A stretch of 64,000 bases of DNA, from the NCBI RefSeq assembly GCF_014650875.1, contig NZ_BMVU01000013.1:62001-126000 (forward strand), in the 5' to 3' direction. Positions 33,550-42,427 of this stretch are shown in pieces (position 1 is the first letter of the stretch; the number at the start of each line of letters is the position of its first letter). The position numbers and the translations under genes are program-made. Below the pieces are notes generated by a model. It did not search any database, was not told the origin of the DNA, and saw nothing but the letters and a program-made list of their open reading frames with translations. This DNA comes from Streptomyces minutiscleroticus. Its GTDB lineage: Bacteria > Actinomycetota > Actinomycetes > Streptomycetales > Streptomycetaceae.

Positions 33550-34653
33550 ATGACCGGGCCCCGCTCGACGCACCCCCTCGACACCGACACCATCCGGCGG
33601 CTGCCCAAGGCCGTCCTGCACGACCACCTCGACGGCGCCCTGCGCCCGGCCACGCTCGTCGAGCTGGCCGCCGAGGTCGGCCACACCCTGCCCGCCACCG
33701 ACCCCGAGGCGCTCGCCGCCTGGTACTACGACGCCGCAAACTCCGGCGACCTGGTGCGCTACATCGCCACCTTCGAGCACACCCTCGCCGTCATGCAGCA
33801 CCGCGAGGGCCTGCTGCGCACCGCGCAGGAGTACGTGCTCGACCTGGCCGCCGACGGCGTCGTGTACGGCGAGGTCCGCTACGCGCCCGAGCTGATGGTG
33901 AACGGCGGCCTCACCCTGCCCGAGGTCGTCGAGACCGTGCAGGAGGGCCTCGCCGCGGGCATGGCGGCGGCCGCGGCCGCCGGCACCCCGGTGCGGGTCG
34001 GCACGCTGCTGTGCGGGATGCGGATGTTCGACCGCACCCGCGAGATCGCGGACCTGGCCGTGGCCCACCGGGACGCCGGGGTCGTCGGCTTCGACATCGC
34101 GGGCGCCGAGGACGGCTTCCCGCCCGCCGCCCACCTCGCCGCCTTCGAGCACCTGCGCCTGGAGAACGTGCCGTTCACCATCCACGCCGGCGAGGCCCAC
34201 GGCCTGCCCAGCATCCACCAGGCCCTCCAGGTCTGCGGCGCCCAGCGCATCGGCCACGGCGTGCGCCTCGCCGACGACATCGCCGACGGCAAGCTCGGCC
34301 GCCTCGCGGGCTGGGTGCGCGACCGCCGCGTGGCCCTGGAGATGTGCCCCACCTCCAACCTCCAGACGGGCGCGGCCGAGTCGGTCGCCACGCACCCGAT
34401 CACGCTCCTGCGCGACCTCGGCTTCCGGGTCACGGTCAACACCGACAACCGGCTGGTCTCCGGCACGACCATGACCCGCGAGATGTCCCTGCTGGTGGAG
34501 GAGGCCGGCTGGACCCTCGACGACCTGCGCACGGTCACGGTCAACGCCCTCAAGAGCGCCTTCATACCGTTCGACGAGCGCAACGCCCTCATCCGGGACG
34601 TCGTGCTGCCGGCCTACGACGCCGCGGCAGCGGAGGCGTCCGGCGCGGTGTGA
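33550..34653 (+). CDS. add: Adenosine deaminase
   Basis: The 367-residue enzyme deaminates adenosine to inosine in purine salvage. Zinc ligands and catalytic residues are in place: HDHLDG (His24, His26), FTIHAGEA (His212 and catalytic Glu215), QRIGHGVRL (His236), CPTSN, and VNTDNRLVSGT (Asp299). The NTDN form is the actinobacterial variant of the TDDP motif. The ATG at 33550 follows an AGGAC with 7-bp spacing. Its last 40 bp overlap the 3' end of the LysR gene on the other strand. Confidence 0.95.
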   Translation: MTGPRSTHPLDTDTIRRLPKAVLHDHLDGALRPATLVELAAEVGHTLPATDPEALAAWYYDAANSGDLVRYIATFEHTLAVMQHREGLLRTAQEYVLDLAADGVVYGEVRYAPELMVNGGLTLPEVVETVQEGLAAGMAAAAAAGTPVRVGTLLCGMRMFDRTREIADLAVAHRDAGVVGFDIAGAEDGFPPAAHLAAFEHLRLENVPFTIHAGEAHGLPSIHQALQVCGAQRIGHGVRLADDIADGKLGRLAGWVRDRRVALEMCPTSNLQTGAAESVATHPITLLRDLGFRVTVNTDNRLVSGTTMTREMSLLVEEAGWTLDDLRTVTVNALKSAFIPFDERNALIRDVVLPAYDAAAAEASGAV

Positions 34654-35645
34654 CCGCCCGGCGGCCGGACCCGCGCGCGGCCCTCACCGGTCCGCGCGCG
34701 GCCCTCACCGGTCCGCGCGCGGCCCTCACCGGGGCTGCCCACGGCCTCCCGGGGCGTGAGCACCCCCTGCGCCTCCAGGAGGGCCAGCAGCGCGCGGGCC
34801 GCGGGGCTGGTCGCCTCCGGCGGCGGCACCATGACGGCGGTCTCGTACGCCGTCTCCGGGTCCGTCTTCAGCGGCACCGCCGTGAGCAGGGACGCCTCGC
34901 GCTTGTGGGCGAAGTGGCGGGGCACGACGGCGATGCCGAGGCCCTCGCCGACCAGCTCCAGGAGGGTGTGCACGTCGCTGGTCTCCAGCGGGACCCCGCG
35001 TGGGACGCCCGCCGCCGCGAACGCCGCGTCGGTGGTGCGGCGCGGCCCCCAGTCGGTGTGGAAGTCGACGAAGGTCTCGCCGGCCAGGTCGGCCGGGGTG
35101 ACGGCGCCGCCGCCCGCGAGCCGGTGCGCCGCGTGGCACAGCACGGTCATCGGCTCGCGGGCCAGCGGCAGGACCCGCAGGTGCTCGGTGCCGGAGCGCG
35201 GCGTCACGCCGAAGGCCAGGTCCAGGCGGCCCGCGACGACGTCCTCGGCGAGCGCGCCGGAGCCGGCCTGCCGCAGCCCGATCTCCACGTCAGGGTGGCG
35301 CCGCCGGAACGCGGCCAGCAGCCCGGGCACGTGCACCCCGGCCAGGCACTGCTCGGTGCCCAGGGCCAGGCTGCCGCGCAGCACCCCCTGGACGGCGGCC
35401 ACCGCCTCGTGGGCGGCGCGCACCTGGGCGAGGATCCGCTCGGCCTCGCCCAGCAGCGCCCGGCCCGCCTCGGTGAGCGTGACGCGGCGGGTGGTGCGGA
35501 CGAAGAGCGGGGCCCGCAGCTCCCGCTCCAGCGCGCGGATCGAGGCCGACAGACCGGACTGGGACACCCGCAGCCGCTGCGCCGCCCGGGTGAAGTGCCG
35601 GTCCTCGGCGACCGCGACGAAGTGCTGGAGATGGCGCAGTTCCAT
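34614..35645 (-). CDS. LysR-family transcriptional regulator with repeat-bearing tail
   Basis: A 343-residue LTTR. The N-terminal winged HTH (MELRHLQHFVAVAEDRHFTRAAQRLRVSQSGLSASIRALE) starts at ATG 35645, and the effector domain spans about residues 90-300. The final 45 residues are unusual: they read through a triple 21-bp repeat (GEGRART units) and run into the antisense of the add 3' end, so the tail probably grew by repeat expansion or stop loss. By position it should regulate itself and the divergent aldo-keto reductase (131-bp shared promoter). The inducer is unknown. Confidence 0.9.
   Translation of the reverse strand: MELRHLQHFVAVAEDRHFTRAAQRLRVSQSGLSASIRALERELRAPLFVRTTRRVTLTEAGRALLGEAERILAQVRAAHEAVAAVQGVLRGSLALGTEQCLAGVHVPGLLAAFRRRHPDVEIGLRQAGSGALAEDVVAGRLDLAFGVTPRSGTEHLRVLPLAREPMTVLCHAAHRLAGGGAVTPADLAGETFVDFHTDWGPRRTTDAAFAAAGVPRGVPLETSDVHTLLELVGEGLGIAVVPRHFAHKREASLLTAVPLKTDPETAYETAVMVPPPEATSPAARALLALLEAQGVLTPREAVGSPGEGRARTGEGRARTGEGRARVRPPGGHTAPDASAAAAS
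34668..34730 (+). repeat. 21-bp tandem repeat, three copies, in the LysR 3' end
   Basis: Copies at 34668-34688, 34689-34709 and 34710-34730 share CCGCGCGCGGCCCTCACC; the last two are identical. Being a multiple of three it keeps frame and encodes GEGRART-type heptads in the LysR C-terminal tail. Confidence 0.85.
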
Positions 35646-35738
35646 GGCTGAGAAGCCTAAGCGCTGAATTCCATCCGATTCTCCTGTTGGACCGCTGACC
35701 GGTGCGCGGGCGAGAGTGGACGCGGTCGTTCGGCCGTC

Positions 35739-35766
35739 TGGTTCCGATCCCCTTGGTTCCGATCCC
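35739..35766 (+). promoter_or_regulatory. 13-bp direct repeat at the aldo-keto reductase promoter/leader
   Basis: TGGTTCCGATCCC occurs at 35739-35751 and 35754-35766, directly before the GGAG (35768-35771) of the aldo-keto reductase. Given the divergent LysR gene it is a candidate control site, though LTTR boxes normally lie further upstream. Confidence 0.55.
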
Positions 35767-35776
35767 TGGAGTCGCG

Positions 35777-36775
<999 letters not shown>

Positions 36776-36807
36776 GCGTCCCGCCGACGCCCTCGGGCGT
36801 CCCGTCC

Positions 36808-36843
36808 GGCGGCCGTCCGCACCCCGTGGTGCGGACGGCCGCC
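36808..36843 (+). terminator. Stem-loop terminator after the aldo-keto reductase
   Basis: Perfect 16-bp stem (36808-36823 with 36828-36843) and 4-nt loop, 33 bp downstream of the stop. Confidence 0.85.
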
Positions 36844-37172
36844 GTCGTATTCGCGCCAGCCGCGGTGCCGGTGTTCGGCATCGCGAAGCCGCCCTCCGTC
36901 GCTCCCCGTGGGAGGGCGGCGCGACCCTTCGCTTCCGCCACGTCCGTCCGTCCGGCCGCCCCCGACCAGCGGTTTTTGGCATGTCTAAGCCAATCCGTGC
37001 GGTGAATGCGCCGGGATACTGGCCGGAAAACAGGGGTGACAGTGTGTCAGGAGTGGCGATACACAAAGTGAGGGCCATGCACCGTCGACGGGGCCGACGT
37101 CACCGTGCAGGGCACTCGAGCCGCAGGAAAGCGAGGCCGCACCGGCAACGAGCGACGCGACGGGGAGAGAGC

Positions 37173-37583
37173 GTGCACGACGAGTTCCTGTGCCATGTCA
37201 CCGCGTACGGCATATGCGGTGGTCAGCGCGTCGGTGTCCCCCTGGGCACCTATCGCGCGCCCACGCTGGCCCTCGCCCTGTGGTGGCTGCGCGACCGCGC
37301 GTCGTGGATCGCCGAACGGCTCGATCCGCACCCCGACGCCCCGCACTTCCCGCCGCAGTCGATCGCCCCGGTCGCCGACCACGTCCCCGACGTCCCGAGC
37401 GTGCTGCGTGCCTGGTGCGGCGACCCCGAGGAGCAGGAGTGGGTCGCCGAGGAACTGCTCGCGGGACGCCTCGTCCACCTCGTGACGAGCGACGACACCA
37501 CCGAGTACGAGTTCCTGGCCGAGTCCGTCGACGCCGTGCGGATGCAGCGGACGGCCCCGTTCCTGGCCACCCCGGCCGCCTGA
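37173..37583 (+). CDS. Hypothetical protein
   Basis: A 136-residue soluble protein that I cannot assign. GTG 37173 is used because GGGGAGAGA precedes it and coding bias begins here, although the frame is open to 36981. Visible features are an N-terminal HDEFLCHVTAYGICGGQRVGVPLG, ALALWWLRDRASWIAERLDP, and an acidic C-terminal EWVAEELLAGRLVHLVTSDDTTEYEFLAESVDAV that looks like a small alpha/beta fold. No transmembrane segment. A double hairpin follows. Confidence 0.65.
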   Translation: MHDEFLCHVTAYGICGGQRVGVPLGTYRAPTLALALWWLRDRASWIAERLDPHPDAPHFPPQSIAPVADHVPDVPSVLRAWCGDPEEQEWVAEELLAGRLVHLVTSDDTTEYEFLAESVDAVRMQRTAPFLATPAA

Positions 37584-37595
37584 ACGCATCCCGCC

Positions 37596-37632
37596 GTCCC
37601 GTACCGGACGGGACTCCCGTACCGGACGGGAG
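37596..37632. terminator. Two tandem hairpins
   Basis: GTCCCGT-accgg-ACGGGAC (37596-37614) is immediately repeated as CTCCCGT-accgg-ACGGGAG (37614-37632), between convergent genes ending at 37583 (+) and 37673 (-). Confidence 0.7.
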
Positions 37633-37672
37633 CCCGCGCGGCCCGGCGGTCCGCCACCGCGGGTCAGGAGAC

Positions 37673-38332
37673 CTACCCGTCCGCTCTGCGCGCCGGCAGA
37701 TGCGCCTGCGGGAAGCCGCGTTCGCCCTCCTCCGGGGCGCGCAGCAGCCGGGCCGTCTCCTCGAACCCCGCGTCGCGCAGCAGCCGGGCGACGTGGTCGG
37801 GGGAGAAGCGGTGGGCGAGCGCCACCTTGTGGTCGAAGGCCTCCGCCACACCGTCCGGATCGTCGAGCGCCGGGAAGGCGAGCAGCAGCCGGCCGCCCGG
37901 CGCCAGGACGCGGCGGAACTCGGCGAACGCCTCCGGCAGTCGCTCCGGCGGCGTGTGGATCAGCGAGTACCGGGCCAGGACACCGCCGAGCGCGCCGTCG
38001 GCGACGTCCAGGGCCGTCGTCGAACCCACCGTGAACCGCAGGTCCGGATGGGCCGCGCGGGCCAGGTCGATCATCGCGGGGGACAGGTCGACGCCCGTCG
38101 CCATCAGCCCGAGCGTGCGCAGACGGGCCGTCACCTGGCCGGGGCCGCAGCCCACGTCGACGACCGGGCCGGCGCCGTCGGCCCGGACGAGGTCCGCGAA
38201 GGCGGCCGGCAGGGCCCGGTCCAGCGGCGCGGCGGCGAGGCTGCCGGCGGACAGCTCGGCGTAGCGCTCCGCCACCGCGTCGTAGGAGGAACGGGTGGTG
38301 CGTACGGAGTCGGCTCGATCATGACCGCGCAC
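37673..38332 (-). CDS. SAM-dependent methyltransferase (class I)
   Basis: About 219 residues. Motif I is VVDVGCGPGQVTARL, followed by GVDLSPAMIDLAR (motif post-I) and a FRRVLAPGGRLLLAF motif III, the UbiE/Methyltransf_11-25 layout for small molecules. The start is uncertain: GTG 38332 places a typical short lead (RTTRSSYDAVAERYAEL) before the domain but lacks a Shine-Dalgarno; GTG 38383 is the alternative. Substrate unknown. Confidence 0.85.
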   Translation of the reverse strand: MRGHDRADSVRTTRSSYDAVAERYAELSAGSLAAAPLDRALPAAFADLVRADGAGPVVDVGCGPGQVTARLRTLGLMATGVDLSPAMIDLARAAHPDLRFTVGSTTALDVADGALGGVLARYSLIHTPPERLPEAFAEFRRVLAPGGRLLLAFPALDDPDGVAEAFDHKVALAHRFSPDHVARLLRDAGFEETARLLRAPEEGERGFPQAHLPARRADG

Positions 38333-38397
38333 CGTCGTACGGCCCGGCCCCGCGGGGGCGGGTTCCGGCCGGGCCCCGCGCACCCCCGCGCCAGCCG

Positions 38398-38844
38398 CTA
38401 CGGGGCGTGCCGCGTCGCCGGCTCGGCCCGGACGACCAGCGCGTACTCGCCGAGTCCGAGCAGGCTGTCGGCCGGCAGCTCGCCGAGGGCGGTGTGGACC
38501 GTCCCGATCCGGCCGGTCTCCGGGTCGAAGGAGACGTCCTTGACGGTGCCGCGCTCGTCGCCGGCCTCGGTCAGGATCCTCTGGCGCAGCATCTCGTGGT
38601 GGACCGGCGTCGTGGCGGGCTCGGCGTCCAGCGCCGCCGCGGACCGCACGAGCGCGGCGTCGGGGCCGAGGGCGTGCAGCGCGTTCCAGGCGATCGTGGT
38701 GTCCTGGTGGCCGCGCGGCCGGGAGACCCGCAGATGGCTGATGTGGCCGGAGGCGACCTCGACGGTCAGCGATGCGAGGACGCCCAGTTCGGCGGCCTCG
38801 CCGAGCGTCACCACCGGCAGGCCCTGCACCTGGGAGAAGAGCAT
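38398..38844 (-). CDS. PRC-barrel domain protein, third gene of the operon
   Basis: A 148-residue protein with two PRC-barrel-like beta segments: FSQVQGLPVVTLGEAAELGVLASLTVEVASGHISHLRVSR and TEAGDERGTVKDVSFDPETGRIGTVHTALGELPADSLLGLG. PRC barrels bind partner proteins or RNA (RimM, photosynthetic H subunit, CdvA). ATG 38844 overlaps the stop of the preceding PRC gene as TGATG, a sign of translational coupling. The pairing suggests the two PRC proteins act together, perhaps at the membrane peptide encoded first. Confidence 0.85.
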   Translation of the reverse strand: MLFSQVQGLPVVTLGEAAELGVLASLTVEVASGHISHLRVSRPRGHQDTTIAWNALHALGPDAALVRSAAALDAEPATTPVHHEMLRQRILTEAGDERGTVKDVSFDPETGRIGTVHTALGELPADSLLGLGEYALVVRAEPATRHAP

Positions 38845-39494
38845 CACGGGGTCGGTCCCTCCTTCGGCGCGTCCGCCTCGACCGGCACCGCGCGGGCGCC
38901 GGGAGCCGGTCCCGCGCCCTCGCGTCCCGCCCGGGCGCGGAAGGCGTCGATCTGGCCCACGAAGCTCGGCAGGTCGTCGGCGACGAAGTGGGTCACGCCC
39001 GCCGGGACGACCAGGGCCGTGCCCGACACGGCGAGGGTCTCGCCGCGCGGGACGTACACCTTGCGCCGGCGCCGCCTGGAGCCCGGCACCAGCGACTCGC
39101 TCGCGGCGATGCGGAAGCCCACCACCCGTCCGCTGGTGCCGCCCTCGACGACGATGTCCAGGACGGTGCCGATCTCGGCGCCCGCGTCGGTGAGCACCCG
39201 CGCGCCCAGGACGTGGCCGCCGGCCGCCTCCTTGCGGGCGACCACGGCGGCCGGCTCCGCGAGCGCCTCGCGGCCGCGGATCATCACGGCGTGCCCGCCG
39301 AGCGAGTGGACCGCCTCCCAGGGCAGGCTCTGCCTCAGCGGGCCGGCCAGCAGACCGCGCCCGCTCAGTGTGAAACCCACGATGCGTCCCGCCGGGCCGT
39401 CGAACACGGTGTCCTTGATCTGGGCCACGGCCTCGCCGTCCAGCGTCACCACCGGCCGCTTGGCCAGGTCCCGCGCCGCCGTCAGCCCGCTCAC
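38844..39494 (-). CDS. PRC-barrel domain protein, second gene of the operon
   Basis: A 216-residue protein starting at GTG 39494, which overlaps the stop of the upstream 47-residue gene (GTGA). It contains two PRC-barrel repeats, ARDLAKRPVVTLDGEAVAQIKDTVFDGPAGRIVGFTLSG and GGHVLGARVLTDAGAEIGTVLDIVVEGGTSGRVVGFRIA, then a basic SRRRRRKVYVP stretch and an Ala/Pro-rich acidic tail. No membrane span. Both barrels keep the V-d-G--iG-V-Dv pattern. Function is not established for this subfamily. Confidence 0.87.
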   Translation of the reverse strand: MSGLTAARDLAKRPVVTLDGEAVAQIKDTVFDGPAGRIVGFTLSGRGLLAGPLRQSLPWEAVHSLGGHAVMIRGREALAEPAAVVARKEAAGGHVLGARVLTDAGAEIGTVLDIVVEGGTSGRVVGFRIAASESLVPGSRRRRRKVYVPRGETLAVSGTALVVPAGVTHFVADDLPSFVGQIDAFRARAGREGAGPAPGARAVPVEADAPKEGPTP

Positions 39495-39634
39495 GCCGCA
39501 CCCCGTCCGCCCGGCCGGCCGCGCCGTACCGCGATCACCGTGCCGGACCTCCGGCGCGCCTGCACCCCCAGGGCCAGGGCGCCCACCACGACCAGTGCCA
39601 CGAACACGACGACCAGCCACATCCACCAAGTCAC
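39491..39634 (-). CDS. 47-residue single-span membrane protein, first gene of the PRC operon
   Basis: GTG 39634 lies five bases after GGAGGT, one of the best ribosome sites in the region, and encodes VTWWMWLVVVFVALVVVGAL-type sequence: one hydrophobic span of about 20 residues, then a basic tail (QARRRSGTVIAVRRGRPGGRG). The orientation by the positive-inside rule puts the tail in the cytosol. The 4-bp GTGA overlap with the PRC-barrel gene supports a real, co-translated peptide, possibly the anchor for the PRC proteins. Confidence 0.75.
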   Translation of the reverse strand: MTWWMWLVVVFVALVVVGALALGVQARRRSGTVIAVRRGRPGGRGAA

Positions 39635-39950
39635 TGTCCACCTCCGGTCGTCCGGGAGCCGGCCGCCGCCGGCCGGTCCCGCGGTCTCCGTGTGCCCCGG
39701 CACGGCGGGAGGATGCACCGGACAGCCCGCACCGTGCGAGGGCCCTTCGCAGGCCATCGTCCCGCACGGCGGACACGTCGGCACAAGGCGGATGTTGCCA
39801 ACGGGCAACGACCGGTTACCGTTGGGGCGTAACAGGGTCGTCGCGGCGCATCGTTCCCTCTCCGGTGGCATGACCGCGGCCGGACGTGGTACTCGACTCC
39901 GCACACCCATCCGACCAGGACAGTCCGCGTCGACTTCGCGAAGGAACGTT

Positions 39951-40313
39951 GTGCACTCTGCCCAGGGGCCCGGCCAGTCGGCCTTGTCGCTGTCGGTGCG
40001 TGAAACCGGCACATCGATGGTGATCTCCGTGATCGGCGAGGTCGACCTGGACAACGTGGGCAGGCTGAGCGAGGTGCTGGAGCGCCAGGCGCTGGGGTCG
40101 GAACACGCCGTGGTGCTGGACCTGTCCGGGGTCACTTTCGCGGACTCCACCACCGTCAACGCCATTCTCCGGGCGCGCCGCGACCTCGGCCCGCGCCTGC
40201 GGCTCGCCGCCCTGTCGCCCTACGTCGAGCGGCTGGTGGAGATCACCGGGATCCGGCAGGCGCTGCCGGTGTACGGCACGGTCGACGAAGCCCTGCAGTC
40301 CGCCCCGGCGTAG
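39951..40313 (+). CDS. STAS-domain anti-sigma factor antagonist
   Basis: A 120-residue STAS protein of the SpoIIAA/RsbV type. The conserved phosphorylatable Ser is in LDLSGVTFADSTTVNAIL, and ISVIGEVDLDNVGRL forms the first strand and helix. GTG 39951 follows GAAGGAAC. When unphosphorylated, such proteins sequester a HATPase anti-sigma kinase; SpoIIE-type phosphatases reset them. An anti-sigma-type HATPase is the next gene, 242 bp downstream. Divergent from the PRC operon across a 316-bp region. Confidence 0.92.
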   Translation: MHSAQGPGQSALSLSVRETGTSMVISVIGEVDLDNVGRLSEVLERQALGSEHAVVLDLSGVTFADSTTVNAILRARRDLGPRLRLAALSPYVERLVEITGIRQALPVYGTVDEALQSAPA

Positions 40314-40555
40314 CCGGCCCGGACGCGACCGGTACCCTCACGGACCGGACCGGGTGTACGGGACAGCCACTTCGCGCGCTCGGTTCGTGACGCAAGGTGA
40401 CCGTCATGCCGGTACACGGCCTGCCCGGAGCTGCGCGGGGGCGGTCCGCGCGGAGCCCGGGCAACGGAGAAGTATCGGTAATGTCTGCGGGGCGCCGCTG
40501 GGGGTACCAGAATGCTCAGCAGCGTCCGGTCAGACCGGTTCCGAGAGAGAAATGC

Positions 40556-41008
40556 ATGATCCAACATGTGGACGGGGCAGTGATGCCGACTGGCTTCGAC
40601 GTGCCTGTGCAGCCGCTCAGGCAGGCTGCCCACTATTCCGGTGACCCGGGATGCATCGCCGACGCGCGCGGCTTCGCGGAGCTGTTCGTCGAGCGTCTCC
40701 GCTCGGAGTGGTGCGCCGACATCGGCGCTCGGGCGGCCGGCGACGTGATCCTGCTCGTGAGCGAGCTGGTGACCAACGCCGACCGGCACAGTCACGGTCC
40801 GTACATCCTCGAACTGGAGGGCACCGGCGACGCGGTGACCGTCAGTGTCTACGACAGCAGCGCCAAGCTGCCCGTGCGCTACCCGAGAGACCCGCAGCGC
40901 GTGGGCATGCACGGCCTGGAGATCGTGCACGCCGTCGCGACGCAGGTCTCCGTGGAGCGCGTGCCGGTCGGCAAGTGCGTCAAGGCGGTCCTGGCGATCA
41001 GCGCCTGA
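40556..41008 (+). CDS. HATPase_c anti-sigma-factor-type serine kinase (RsbW-like)
   Basis: A 150-residue single HATPase domain. The N-box is LLVSELVTNADRHSHGPYILEL, the G1-like loop is VYDSSAKLPV (D-SS in place of D--G), and G2 is RVGMHGLEIVHAVA. These short GHKL proteins phosphorylate STAS antagonists and bind sigma factors. ATG 40556 (MIQHVDGAV) follows GAGAGAGA. With the upstream STAS gene and nearby SpoIIE-fragment/B12 pair it could form one signalling route; this is inference from proximity. Confidence 0.88.
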   Translation: MIQHVDGAVMPTGFDVPVQPLRQAAHYSGDPGCIADARGFAELFVERLRSEWCADIGARAAGDVILLVSELVTNADRHSHGPYILELEGTGDAVTVSVYDSSAKLPVRYPRDPQRVGMHGLEIVHAVATQVSVERVPVGKCVKAVLAISA

Positions 41009-41242
41009 CCGCCCTTCCGGGGGCAGCGCGGCGGGCCGCCGGCCGGGACCGGCCGGGCCGCCGACCGGGACCGGCCGGGCCGTCCGCGGCGGCCCGCCGC
41101 AGGCTGCGCCGGACCACCGCGGACCGGCCGCTCGTCATCCGGTGGGCCGGAGCGGACGGCGCAGGCCGCGGTGACGGCACGACGTCCGGTGCCGGACACG
41201 AGGACGTGACGACGAGCGTGCGCGGCGGCGGTACCGCGGTCG

Positions 41243-42427
41243 TCATGCGGACTTTCCGGGGCCGGGCACCGGCGGGGCGGGGACGCGGCGCACCGCCTCG
41301 TGGGCCCGGCCCAGCAGCGCCGCCGCGCGGGGGAAGTCCGTCAGCCGGTCGCTCAGCAGGTCCAGTGCGGGCAGCAGCGACCGGTGCGGCACGCCCCGTG
41401 CCGCCAGCACCTCCGCGGTCCAGGTCATGAAGCCGGTGAGCAGCTCCCCGTCGTCCACGTAGAGCGCCACCGCGAGGAAGTCGACGATGTGGGCGATGTC
41501 CTCGGCGGTGTGCTGGCGCTGCAGGTCGGTGTACTCCCGCAGCTGCGGGAAGCGCTCCTCCATGCCCGCGAGGACGGCCCGGACGAGCTGCGGCGAGGAG
41601 CGGGACACCAGGGTGTACTCCTGGTCCGCGAGGTGGGGCAGGTCGTCCAGGGGCGCGTGGGCGGGGCGGGGCGTGCGCAGCCCGTGCTCGGCCAGGTGGT
41701 CGGCGGCCCCGCGGGCGTCGGCCGCCCAGTGGTCCGCGCCCAGCAGCCGCGCGTACCGGCCGTCGGGGCCGAACGCGGCGCCGCCCACGATCACGGGGAT
41801 GGACGCCGCCTGGCAGGCGGTGATCGTCGCGTGGGCGGTCGGCAGCCGGGTGGGCAGCGACCCCGACAGGGCGACGACGTCCGGCCCGGTGCGGTGCAGA
41901 TGGCGGATGAGGTGCGGTGTGGGCACCTGGGCGCCGAGGTAGTCGACCTGCCAGCCGCGCAGCCGCAGCACCTCGGCGACGAGGCGGGCCGGCAGGGCGT
42001 GCCACTCGCCGTCGACGCAGGCCACGGCGATCCGGCCGCGCCCGGGGGTCCGGGGCCGGGCCGCGGGGTGGCGGGCGAGCGCGGCGACGACGCGTTCGTT
42101 GACGGCCGTCGCGGCGTGCTCCTGGGCGACGCTGATCCGGTCGGCGGCCCACTCCTCGCCCACGCGCCGCTGCACGGCCCCCACGAAGTCGAGCAGGAAG
42201 GACTCCGCGTCCACGCCGGAGTCGAGGATCTCCTCGGCGAGGTCCAGCGCGGCGTACTCGTCGCCGTCGGACACCGCCTCCCACAGCCGCTCCACCCACA
42301 CGTCGCGGGGCGTCCCGCGCCCGGCGTCGGACGTCGTCCCGTGCCCGGCCTCAGGGGGCGCCCCGTGCCCGGCCTCGGAGGTCGTCTCGTACCCGGGTGC
42401 GCGCCCGGTCGTCGGAGTCGTGGTCAT
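41243..42427 (-). CDS. Stand-alone B12-binding (CarH/LitR-like) sensor lacking a DNA-binding domain
   Basis: The 394-residue protein has a helical B12-cap domain with an exact W-x9-EH motif (Trp93, Glu103-His104 in EEWAADRISVAQEH). Its Rossmann B12-binding domain has VACVDGEWHALP, with His143 as the candidate lower cobalt ligand, and SGSLPTRL / VIVGGAAFG. A further helical domain of about 130 residues follows. W-x9-EH plus the E-x-H motif is the signature of adenosylcobalamin photoreceptors such as CarH, but the MerR HTH is absent; the first 40 residues are low-complexity (EAGHG, DAGRG). ATG 42427 overlaps the stop of the upstream phosphatase fragment by 4 bp (ATGA). Confidence 0.88.
   Translation of the reverse strand: MTTTPTTGRAPGYETTSEAGHGAPPEAGHGTTSDAGRGTPRDVWVERLWEAVSDGDEYAALDLAEEILDSGVDAESFLLDFVGAVQRRVGEEWAADRISVAQEHAATAVNERVVAALARHPAARPRTPGRGRIAVACVDGEWHALPARLVAEVLRLRGWQVDYLGAQVPTPHLIRHLHRTGPDVVALSGSLPTRLPTAHATITACQAASIPVIVGGAAFGPDGRYARLLGADHWAADARGAADHLAEHGLRTPRPAHAPLDDLPHLADQEYTLVSRSSPQLVRAVLAGMEERFPQLREYTDLQRQHTAEDIAHIVDFLAVALYVDDGELLTGFMTWTAEVLAARGVPHRSLLPALDLLSDRLTDFPRAAALLGRAHEAVRRVPAPPVPGPGKSA

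Noticed and set aside
36889..36920. Second hairpin GCCGCCCTCC...GGAGGGCGGC after the aldo-keto reductase
   Set aside because: Loop of about 12 nt and only 10 bp; the stronger 16-bp stem at 36808-36843 already explains termination.
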